Shown here in pieces: positions 1 through 5,338 of a stretch of DNA of 9,753 bases. Made by a program: the position numbers and the translations under genes. The stretch covers positions 1-9,753 of the forward strand of contig DYOK01000100.1 in assembly GCA_020720565.1 (NCBI GenBank), in the 5' to 3' direction. Each line of letters begins with the position of its first letter. The stretch's first letter is position 1. This stretch comes from Acetofilamentum sp. Its GTDB lineage: Bacteria > Bacteroidota > Bacteroidia > Bacteroidales > JAFGXI01. The notes under the pieces are model-generated. The model was not told the DNA's origin, ran no database searches, and worked only from the letters and a program-made list of their open reading frames with translations.

Positions 1-5
1 GATAG

Positions 6-23
6 ATCTGCCGACAGGTAGAT
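6..23. repeat. Short palindrome (7-bp arms) at the left edge
   Basis: The arms ATCTGCC (6-12) and GGTAGAT (17-23) pair around a 4-base loop with one G-T wobble. The core CTGCCGACAGG resembles short palindromes that recur between genes in Bacteroidota genomes, which is a recollection and not a search result. A T-rich run follows at 30-38, seven bases after the stem, so a plus-strand terminator for something outside the window is possible but not well supported. Confidence 0.4.
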
Positions 24-39
24 TGAAAGTTTTTTTTTG

Positions 40-67
40 ATTGATGATAGGCGATTGTTGATTCGTT
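40..67. repeat. Heptamer repeat array, left arm (ATTGNNG-type units)
   Basis: Four consecutive 7-base units (ATTGATG, ATAGGCG, ATTGTTG, ATTCGTT) are read on the plus strand. They are the reverse complement type of the array at 194-228. Bases 47-64 match the reverse complement of 194-211 at 16 of 18 positions, so the two arrays form an inverted repeat around about 130 bases of AT-rich non-coding DNA. A perfect 14-bp palindrome (69-82) follows directly. Heptamer tandem repeats of this style are known from cyanobacteria; the kinship here is only by appearance. Confidence 0.55.
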
Positions 68-68
68 G

Positions 69-82
69 AATTTATATAAATT
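69..82. repeat. Perfect 14-bp AT palindrome
   Basis: AATTTATATAAATT is its own reverse complement. It contains only A and T, in very AT-rich DNA, so chance is a real possibility. It lies inside the inverted repeat formed by the heptamer arrays. The rest of 83-193 is AT-rich non-coding sequence with a weak GTAAC/GTTAC pairing near 126-151; no gene, RNA gene or clear promoter is visible there. Confidence 0.4.
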
Positions 83-193
83 GAATTATCTTTTGTGTTT
101 TTAGTGGATGCTTTGTGGATTTTGTGTAACAGCTTTTTCTCAGAACGTTACAAAGTATTTTTTAATTTTGAATTTATAATTTAAAATTTGCTT

Positions 194-228
194 GAATCAT
201 CAATCGCCAATTGTCAATCGCCAATCAA
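194..228. repeat. Heptamer repeat array, right arm (CAATNNN units)
   Basis: Five 7-base units in register are read on the plus strand: GAATCAT, CAATCGC, CAATTGT, CAATCGC, CAATCAA. The TGA stop of cysD (225-227 on the minus strand) lies inside the last unit, so the array begins right at the end of that gene. Because CysD ends with its usual conserved C-terminus (KKEGYF), the array does not seem to have truncated the protein. The array is inverted relative to 40-67. Confidence 0.6.
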
Positions 229-1130
229 AAATAGCCTTCTTTTTTACGGTCTTCCATAGCGGCTTCCGAACGTTTGTCGTCGGCACGACCACCGCGCTCG
301 GTTTCTCGTGCTGCAGCTACCTCTTCGATTATATCTTCGAGTTTGTCGGCTTTCGACATCACGGCACCGGTGCATGTCATATCGCCTATGGTGCGGAATC
401 GAACAATTTTATTTTGCCAAGTTTCGCCTTCTTTTAGGGTAACATATGGGTTTTTTGCCAACCAAGCACCGTCTCGGAATACCACTTCGCGTTCGTGCGT
501 AAAATACAAATTCGGAATTTTGATATGGTCTAAGAAAATGTATTGCCAAACATCCATTTCGGTCCAATTGCTGATGGGGAATACTCTAAAATGTTCGCCT
601 TTATGTTTTTTGCCGTTGAAAATATTCCATAACTCAGGTCGTTGATTTTTGGGATCCCACTGGCCGAACTCGTCGCGGTGCGAGAAAAAACGTTCTTTGG
701 CACGGGCTTTTTCTTCGTCGCGTCGTCCACCGCCCATGGCACAATCGAATTTTTCTTCTTCGATGGCATCGAGTAGGGTTGTGGTTTGTGCACGGTTTCT
801 GCTGGGGTTGGGGCCTTTTTCTTCGGCAACACGGCCTTTGTCTATTGATTCTTGAACGTATTTAACAATCAGCTTTATTCCAAGTTCTTTTGCTAAATCG
901 TCGCGAAATTGTATGGTTTCGTCAAAATTATGACCCGTATCGATGTGCATAATGGGGAAAGGAATTTTGGCAGGCCAAAATGCTTTTCTAGCTAAATGAA
1001 GCATTACAATTGAATCTTTACCGCCCGAAAAAAGTAAAACAGGATTTTCGAATTGTGCTGCGACCTCGCGAATGACGTAAATGCCTTCGGCTTCGAGTTC
1101 ACGAAGGTGATTGATGTTAAATTTTTCCAT
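225..1130 (-). CDS. cysD: Sulfate adenylyltransferase subunit 2 (ATP sulfurylase small subunit)
   Basis: CysD is the catalytic, ATP pyrophosphatase-type subunit of the CysDN ATP sulfurylase. It makes adenosine 5'-phosphosulfate from sulfate and ATP in the cytoplasm, driven by the GTPase subunit CysN. The 301-residue length is normal for the family. The PP-loop SGGKDS is at residues 35-40 and a GGGRRDEEKARAKER block lies near 133-147. The conserved C-terminal stretch with RGGRADDKRSEAAMEDRKKEGYF-type residues (about 279-301) is complete. The ATG at 1130 is directly in front of the family's normal N-terminus and has no Shine-Dalgarno sequence. It follows cysC with an 86-base gap filled by intergenic repeat copy A, and is probably co-transcribed with it. 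The gene looks richer in GC than the glycosyltransferase genes. cysN is not in the window; it would have to lie left of position 1. Confidence 0.96.
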   Translation of the reverse strand: MEKFNINHLRELEAEGIYVIREVAAQFENPVLLFSGGKDSIVMLHLARKAFWPAKIPFPIMHIDTGHNFDETIQFRDDLAKELGIKLIVKYVQESIDKGRVAEEKGPNPSRNRAQTTTLLDAIEEEKFDCAMGGGRRDEEKARAKERFFSHRDEFGQWDPKNQRPELWNIFNGKKHKGEHFRVFPISNWTEMDVWQYIFLDHIKIPNLYFTHEREVVFRDGAWLAKNPYVTLKEGETWQNKIVRFRTIGDMTCTGAVMSKADKLEDIIEEVAAARETERGGRADDKRSEAAMEDRKKEGYF

Positions 1131-1140
1131 TTGTGTATGC

Positions 1141-1213
1141 TAAGGTCTTCGACCTATTTAAATATTTTGCAAATAATTGTTTATTAAGTTCTTACGTTAA
1201 TAAAATATGACAT
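1141..1213 (-). repeat. Intergenic element copy A (73 bp), cysC-cysD gap
   Basis: This 73-base element aligns without gaps to copies B (5208-5280) and C (9214-9286). On the plus strand the left end is TAAGGTCTTCGACCTATTT, which holds a 5-bp hairpin (AGGTC, loop TTC, GACCT). The right end is TTAATAAAATATGACAT, and the middle is variable. On the transcribed strand the right end comes first, 3 bases after the cysC stop, and the hairpin lies 10 bases before the cysD start. Function is unknown. Confidence 0.75.
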
Positions 1214-1216
1214 GGT

Positions 1217-1828
1217 TTAATTCGTTGTGCTGATGAGTGGGAGTATAAAATCGAATATTGTTTGTACCGATTGCTCTATGCTTAATTGTTCTGTATTGAT
1301 CGTTAATTGGGGTAAAATGGGTTCGTCGAAAGGGGAGTCAATTCCAGTAAATTGCTTAAGTTCGCCTTTGCGGGCTTTGGCATAAAGCCCTTTTACGTCG
1401 CGTGCTTCGCATGTCGCTAAACTTGCTTTGACGTAAACTTCGATGTAATCGCTTGCTCCAATAATCTGTTTAGCGAGTTGGCGGACGTCATTTGTAGGAC
1501 TAACAAATGAATTAATGGTAATTAAACCTGCGTTTACAAAAAGCTTCGACACTTCGGCAATTCGTCGGATATTTTCTAATCGATCGTTGTCGCTAAAACC
1601 TAGATTGTTATTAATACCTGTTCTGACATTGTCGCCATCGAGCAATTGTGTATTAAATCCAGCTTGGTGTAAGGCATTTTCCAAAGCAATTGCGATGGTC
1701 GATTTTCCAGAACCAGACAAACCCGTAAGCCATATCACTTTGGCGTGTTGATTCAAAAGGGTTTCTTTATCTGCACGTTGTATGGTTTTTGAAAAAATTG
1801 GATGTATGTTTTCTGGAATTAGAGACAT
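1217..1828 (-). CDS. cysC: Adenylylsulfate kinase (APS kinase)
   Basis: CysC phosphorylates adenosine 5'-phosphosulfate with ATP to give PAPS, the activated sulfate used for assimilation or by sulfotransferases. With the start at 1828 the protein has 203 residues, close to the family norm. It shows a Walker A GLSGSGKS (36-43), DGDNVR (64-69), the FVSP segment, a GLYAKARKGE segment and the FTGIDSPF signature of APS kinases. An in-frame ATG at 1879 would add 17 residues, but a good Bacteroidetes -7 box (1845-1852) lies between the two starts and the extra residues do not resemble the family, so 1828 is preferred. It is the first gene of a short unit with cysD. It is a stand-alone kinase, not fused to CysN. 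Confidence 0.93.
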   Translation of the reverse strand: MSLIPENIHPIFSKTIQRADKETLLNQHAKVIWLTGLSGSGKSTIAIALENALHQAGFNTQLLDGDNVRTGINNNLGFSDNDRLENIRRIAEVSKLFVNAGLITINSFVSPTNDVRQLAKQIIGASDYIEVYVKASLATCEARDVKGLYAKARKGELKQFTGIDSPFDEPILPQLTINTEQLSIEQSVQTIFDFILPLISTTN

Positions 1829-1844
1829 TTTTATACATTTTTTG

Positions 1845-1852
1845 CAAAGATA
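1845..1852 (-). promoter_or_regulatory. Bacteroidetes-type -7 promoter box for cysC
   Basis: The minus strand reads TATCTTTG, an exact match to the TAnnTTTG -7 box of the Bacteroidetes primary sigma factor. It ends 16 bases before the chosen cysC ATG, which would give a very short leader. No good TTG -33 box is present at the usual distance of about 19-20 bases, so the promoter is only half supported. The same box was not found in the other intergenic gaps. Confidence 0.55.
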
Positions 1853-1887
1853 GAAAAAAGTAGATATTTTGATGGACATTGGCCGTC

Positions 1888-1971
1888 AAAGGTCTTAAGT
1901 GTTTTTTTCTAAATTAAAAAAGCACCCAAATTATTTATAGCTGGGTGCTTAAATATCACAATTTTTGACAT
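1888..1971 (-). repeat. Intergenic element copy F (degenerate, about 84 bp)
   Basis: The left end AAGGTCTTA (1889-1897) is identical to the corresponding bases of copy C, and the right end TGACATTTA (1966-1974) resembles the conserved right end of copy B. The middle differs and contains the terminator hairpin at 1919-1950, making this copy about 11 bases longer than the 73-base form. It lies between the first acyltransferase unit and cysC. The match rests on the two ends only, so this copy is less certain than A-C. Confidence 0.4.
1911..1950 (-). terminator. Rho-independent terminator of the polysaccharide unit
   Basis: The arms AAGCACCCA (1920-1928) and TGGGTGCTT (1942-1950) form a perfect 9-bp stem with a 13-base loop. 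On the minus strand the stem is followed directly by TTTTTTAATTT, the U-tract expected for transcription coming from the acyltransferase gene at 2091-2702. It is 141 bases after that gene's stop and upstream of the cysC promoter, so it marks the boundary between two transcription units. Confidence 0.8.
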
Positions 1972-2008
1972 TTATTCGTGTAAACGAAAGGTGATAATTT
2001 ATTGTGAT
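1955..2008. repeat. Inverted repeat ATCACAAT/ATTGTGAT
   Basis: Two perfect 8-base arms (1955-1962 and 2001-2008) are separated by 38 bases that hold a smaller TTCG/CGAA pairing. It could fold in the 3' untranslated part of the acyltransferase transcript just before the terminator. Low-complexity AT-rich surroundings make a chance origin possible. The remaining bases up to 2090 show no gene or other recognisable signal. Confidence 0.35.
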
Positions 2009-2090
2009 TTTTTATAGAACTCCCCTTAATATTGAAGAGCTAATTTTTTGATACCTAATGGGTAGGAAATGAACCAAAAGCATTTGATTC

Positions 2091-2702
2091 TTATTTCTCT
2101 TTTTTAGGACTTTCCCATTGTTTTGTCTCAAAATTATATTGTTTGATCACCTTTGCGGGATTTCCCGCAACAACCGAATAAGGCGGAACGTCTTTTGTCA
2201 CCACACTTCCTGATGCGACTATGCTGTGTGTTCCAATCCTCAAACCTTGAATTATCACCGAGTTACCGCCTATCCAAACATCGTCTTCGACTGTTGTACG
2301 ATTGGCTGTAACGCCTTGGTCTTTGATTGGACGCGTCACATCTTCGAAATTGTGTGTCAGTCCTGTAATTTGTGCTCCACTTCCAATGGTGACCATATTA
2401 CCTAAAGTAACAGGGCCCACCAATTTTACTCGAGATGTTACCGCACATCGATTCCCAATTATGATATCGCCCATACCATTGTTAATGATGGCATAATCTT
2501 CAATTACACTTCGGTAGCCCATAATGAGCTTTCTTCCAGGGATCAAATCTAAACGAGCTTTACGTCTGATAAATGATCCTTTTCCTTTTTTGATGATAAA
2601 TGGATAAAGCACAATTCTTGCCCATAATCGTGGGCGTGCAGAATATGGATGTACCATTAAAAAATGAATCCATTTTTTTAGTTTGGGATGATTGTCTAAC
2701 AT
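2091..2702 (-). CDS. Left-handed beta-helix (hexapeptide) acyltransferase
   Basis: This 203-residue protein belongs to the hexapeptide-repeat acyltransferases (the WcaF/NodL/maltose-acetyltransferase type), which usually move an acetyl group from acetyl-CoA to a sugar hydroxyl. Hexapeptide coils run from about residue 65 to 172, with turns such as IIIGNR, VTLGNM and LRIGTH. H117 in the LTHNF stretch sits where the catalytic histidine is expected. The motif VWIGGNSVIIQGLRIG followed by GSVVTKDVPPYSVVAGNPAKVIK (165-187) is the family's C-terminal signature. An extended basic N-terminal section (1-60) precedes the helix. It follows the glycosyltransferase at 2735 after only 32 bases and is the last gene of its unit before the terminator. 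Substrate is unknown; decoration of a polysaccharide is inferred from context. Confidence 0.88.
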   Translation of the reverse strand: MLDNHPKLKKWIHFLMVHPYSARPRLWARIVLYPFIIKKGKGSFIRRKARLDLIPGRKLIMGYRSVIEDYAIINNGMGDIIIGNRCAVTSRVKLVGPVTLGNMVTIGSGAQITGLTHNFEDVTRPIKDQGVTANRTTVEDDVWIGGNSVIIQGLRIGTHSIVASGSVVTKDVPPYSVVAGNPAKVIKQYNFETKQWESPKKEK

Positions 2703-2734
2703 AAGCCGATATTTTTGTGTGTTTGTATTTTGAA

Positions 2735-3940
2735 CTATTGGTTTTTTATACTTTCTAAAGCTTCACTAATTGCTTTAACATTGTTCTCCCAAGAATGTGT
2801 TCGAGCGTATGCTCGTCTAATCTCGGCAATTCCAGGCGTATCTTCGTTTAAGGCTTTTTGAATCAGTTCTAAATAATCGAGCTTGCTGTCGGCTAGGTAT
2901 GTGTGCGAAGCAAAGTACTCCATTGCTTTGGTTTTAGTTGCAACAACGGGTTTCCCCATGGCCAAATACTCATCAATTTTACGTGGATAATTTCCAACTG
3001 TTGTAATGTTAAGTATCTGAGGATTAATACAAACATCGAAACCTTTAATGTATTGAGGTAGGGTATCGGCAGGTTTTGAGCCCAGAAAATGAATGTTGGC
3101 TTGCTGATGTAATTTTGAATTTTTGAATGCCTCGTCTTCTGGACCTACCAAAACAATCTGCCATTGTGGTCGTTGTTTAGCAATAAAGTCGATTAACTCC
3201 ATGTCGAGCCTGATTTTGGCAATATTTCCTACATAGCCAATGATGGGTTTGGGTATTTGGGTTAATTCTTTGGCAATTGTGATTTGACCCATATGGTCGT
3301 CGAACAGCGATACATCGCAACCTTGGCCAACCATGAAGCTATTTTCGTTATGGGTTTTGGCATAATCAAGATAGTACAGCGAATTGGTTACTACCAAATC
3401 CGATTTTTTAATCATTTGAGCTTCCATTCTTTTACCGTGTGTATGCCAAAATGGGAAAGGGCTAAAGATTAAATTGTCGCGAATGTAATAGATGAGCTTA
3501 TCGTATTTGAGGTATTCGCCAAGATGGTTGCCTAAAAACATAGAACTGTCGTTAAAAACAATGTAGTTTTTAAAATTCAATTGATTTATAGCGAGGTCAA
3601 TTTGTTTTGCAAATCGCTTCGAGTTAACACGATTAAAAAAATCGAAAATTGGTTTAAAGCCCACACTATTCACTGGCTCGATTATGGTCTTTGGATTGAG
3701 CACCCAAAACGATTCACTGATTTGAGTTATTGGCGAAGCTTTTCCTTTGAGTACAGCGCGTTGCTTTGCTGTTTTAGGGCTATTGCGGCCTTTAAACAAA
3801 TTGACTCGATCTATTGGATTGTTTACGTACAGCACCCGATTATTTTTACCGAGTTCGATGGCAATATTTTTACAATTGCTGCCAATTTCGATATCCCAAG
3901 GCTGTATCCCAACTACCACTATGTCTCTACCATTTATCAT
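2735..3940 (-). CDS. GT-B glycosyltransferase (GT4/TuaH-like)
   Basis: This is a 401-residue, probably cytoplasmic, retaining glycosyltransferase of the GT-B fold that would add one sugar to a lipid-linked or growing glycan. The N-terminal domain starts with RDIVVVGIQPWD. The C-terminal nucleotide-sugar domain opens with GYVGNIAKIRLD (235-246), continues with a VLVGPED strand, and carries NYPRKIDEYLAMGKPVVAT (317-335) with E324 as the likely donor-binding glutamate. The pattern recalls TuaH-type transferases of teichuronic acid loci. Reading from 3946 would need a TTG start; the ATG at 3940 is only six bases further in and is preferred. The gene starts 12 bases after the upstream glycosyltransferase stop, so the two are probably co-translated. 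Donor and acceptor sugars cannot be told. Confidence 0.86.
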   Translation of the reverse strand: MINGRDIVVVGIQPWDIEIGSNCKNIAIELGKNNRVLYVNNPIDRVNLFKGRNSPKTAKQRAVLKGKASPITQISESFWVLNPKTIIEPVNSVGFKPIFDFFNRVNSKRFAKQIDLAINQLNFKNYIVFNDSSMFLGNHLGEYLKYDKLIYYIRDNLIFSPFPFWHTHGKRMEAQMIKKSDLVVTNSLYYLDYAKTHNENSFMVGQGCDVSLFDDHMGQITIAKELTQIPKPIIGYVGNIAKIRLDMELIDFIAKQRPQWQIVLVGPEDEAFKNSKLHQQANIHFLGSKPADTLPQYIKGFDVCINPQILNITTVGNYPRKIDEYLAMGKPVVATKTKAMEYFASHTYLADSKLDYLELIQKALNEDTPGIAEIRRAYARTHSWENNVKAISEALESIKNQ

Positions 3941-3952
3941 AACCAATAAGTT

Positions 3953-5131
3953 TTAGATGAATAACATTTTGGTGCCATAACGTGCTTCGATACTTTGAGA
4001 GCTTAGTACTTCTTTGTAAAGCGAAAGATTTTTTACGGCCATTTGCTTCCACGAAAATCTTTTCGAACGTTGCAAACCTTTGGCAATAAATTCTTCTTTA
4101 ATGCTGCTTTGTCCTGTTAGTTTAATCATTGCGTCTGTTATTTCGTTAATGTTGTAAGGGTTTACAATTAAAGCTGCATTACCAGCCACCTCTGGCATCG
4201 AAGAGGTATTCGAAGTAATTACAGCGGTGCCACAAGCCATAGCTTCTAGCATGGGTATGCCAAAGCTTTCGCGTAGCGATGGGTATAAAAAAGCCTCCGA
4301 CATGCTATAAATTGCGGGCAAATCGTAATTGTTTACATATCCTGCCAAATAAATGTGAGCTCTTAAATCGGGCCTTTGAATTGAATCTAAAAGCGATTGT
4401 AATTCAGATTCGTCGAAGTCTAGCATCAACAATTTAGTAGTTGTACCTTTAATTTGTGTGTATTTAGCATAAGCTTGTAATACACCTTTAGTGTTCTTTT
4501 TGGGGTCGGTGTTTCCTAGAAAAAAGAAATATTGATCGGGTAATTTATATTTTGTTCGAATGCTAAGTTGCTCTTCTTTTTCTGTAACAGGACGGAAATG
4601 TGTGCCTACACCATTGTAAACGGCTTCAATTTTATCGTCGCTTAAATTGAAGAAATTTTGAATTCTTTTTTTCTCAAATTCGGATACTGTGATAATTTTG
4701 GTGGCTTTTTTTAATACACGAGGCACAATGAATCGGCGGTACATATTACCAATTTTTTGATACAAACTATAGCCTCTTCGGAATAGGGCAATACTTTCCA
4801 TATAGATGATATCGTGCAGAATAATAATTGTAGGAACTGGACTAAAAAGTGGTGCAGTGTTGCTGGTACATTGCAAAAGTTCGCACTCATATTTTTTTAC
4901 AGCTTTGGGTAGAGCAATTTGCTCCCATTGGGCGTACGAACCGCCATCGAGTTCAATGATCTGAAAGTTTTCGTTACTTGAAAGACATTTATCCTGATCT
5001 GGTGCAACAAAAACCACATACTCGTTTTCTTTGTCGATAAGCATTAAATTCTTTATTAACTCTAGAGCCACAAAGTCCATTCCGTGTTTTTTAGGTCTAA
5101 ATAATCTTTGACCTTCGATGGCAATTCGCAT
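3953..5131 (-). CDS. Glycosyltransferase family 4 (mannosyltransferase-like)
   Basis: This 392-residue GT-B glycosyltransferase has the GT4 architecture. The N-terminal acceptor domain contains LHDIIY (105-110) and ITVSEFEKKRI. A linker VYNGV (171-175) leads to the donor domain, which begins FFFLGNTDPKKN (202-213). The EX7E motif is complete: E288 and E296 within RESFGIPMLEAMACGTAVI. The stretch SSMPEVAGNAALIVNPYN (310 on) is typical of mannosyl- and related transferases of polysaccharide loci. The ATG at 5131 begins the usual MRIAIEGQR strand. The gene precedes the next glycosyltransferase by a handful of bases, so both belong to one operon. A gap of about 200 bases with repeat copy B separates it from the AsnB-like gene upstream. 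The likely donor is a GDP- or UDP-sugar, but the sequence does not decide it. Confidence 0.93.
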   Translation of the reverse strand: MRIAIEGQRLFRPKKHGMDFVALELIKNLMLIDKENEYVVFVAPDQDKCLSSNENFQIIELDGGSYAQWEQIALPKAVKKYECELLQCTSNTAPLFSPVPTIIILHDIIYMESIALFRRGYSLYQKIGNMYRRFIVPRVLKKATKIITVSEFEKKRIQNFFNLSDDKIEAVYNGVGTHFRPVTEKEEQLSIRTKYKLPDQYFFFLGNTDPKKNTKGVLQAYAKYTQIKGTTTKLLMLDFDESELQSLLDSIQRPDLRAHIYLAGYVNNYDLPAIYSMSEAFLYPSLRESFGIPMLEAMACGTAVITSNTSSMPEVAGNAALIVNPYNINEITDAMIKLTGQSSIKEEFIAKGLQRSKRFSWKQMAVKNLSLYKEVLSSQSIEARYGTKMLFI

Positions 5132-5207
5132 AGTATGATATTTTAGGTTTTTTTGGTATTCGATCTATTTAATAACGATGTTTTTTCTTGTTTTGAAGCA
5201 AAATAAA

Positions 5208-5280
5208 TAAGGTCTTCGGCCTATTTGCTGTTTTAATAACTTGCTATTTATCAAGCACCTAGCTTAATAAAATGCGACAT
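5208..5280 (-). repeat. Intergenic element copy B (73 bp)
   Basis: The left end TAAGGTCTTCGGCCTATTT has a base change (A to G) relative to copy A that keeps the hairpin through a G-T wobble. The middle CTATTTATCAA is shared with copy C, and the right end is TTAATAAAATGCGACAT. With the next bases, TAAGGTC (5208-5214) and GACATTA (5278-5284) form a near-perfect 7-bp terminal inverted repeat. On the transcribed strand it lies 58 bases after the AsnB-like stop and 76 bases before the next start. Confidence 0.75.
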
Positions 5281-5338
5281 TAAATTATCCTAAGTACTTA
5301 AGAGTGAAGTCATTTGATGTTTAGATTTATTTTGAGGT

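Noticed and set aside
6..38. Plus-strand rho-independent terminator
   Set aside because: The T-run begins seven bases after the stem and no plus-strand gene precedes it in the window, so I list it only as a palindrome.
40..228. CRISPR array
   Set aside because: Units are 7 bases long with no spacers, so this is a heptamer repeat and not a CRISPR.
192..855. Plus-strand open frames opposite cysD
   Set aside because: They are antisense shadows of a clear cysD gene, overlap each other, and show no recognisable protein features.
1829..1879. N-terminal extension of cysC from the ATG at 1879
   Set aside because: The -7 promoter box at 1845-1852 lies inside the extension, the added residues do not resemble APS kinases, and the ATG at 1828 gives a normal length.
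3941..3946. TTG start for the glycosyltransferase at 2735-3940
   Set aside because: An ATG two codons further in fits the family N-terminus equally well and is a more common start.
3581..3956. Plus-strand open frames opposite the GT-B glycosyltransferase
   Set aside because: They mirror the coding strand of a well supported gene and have no family motifs.
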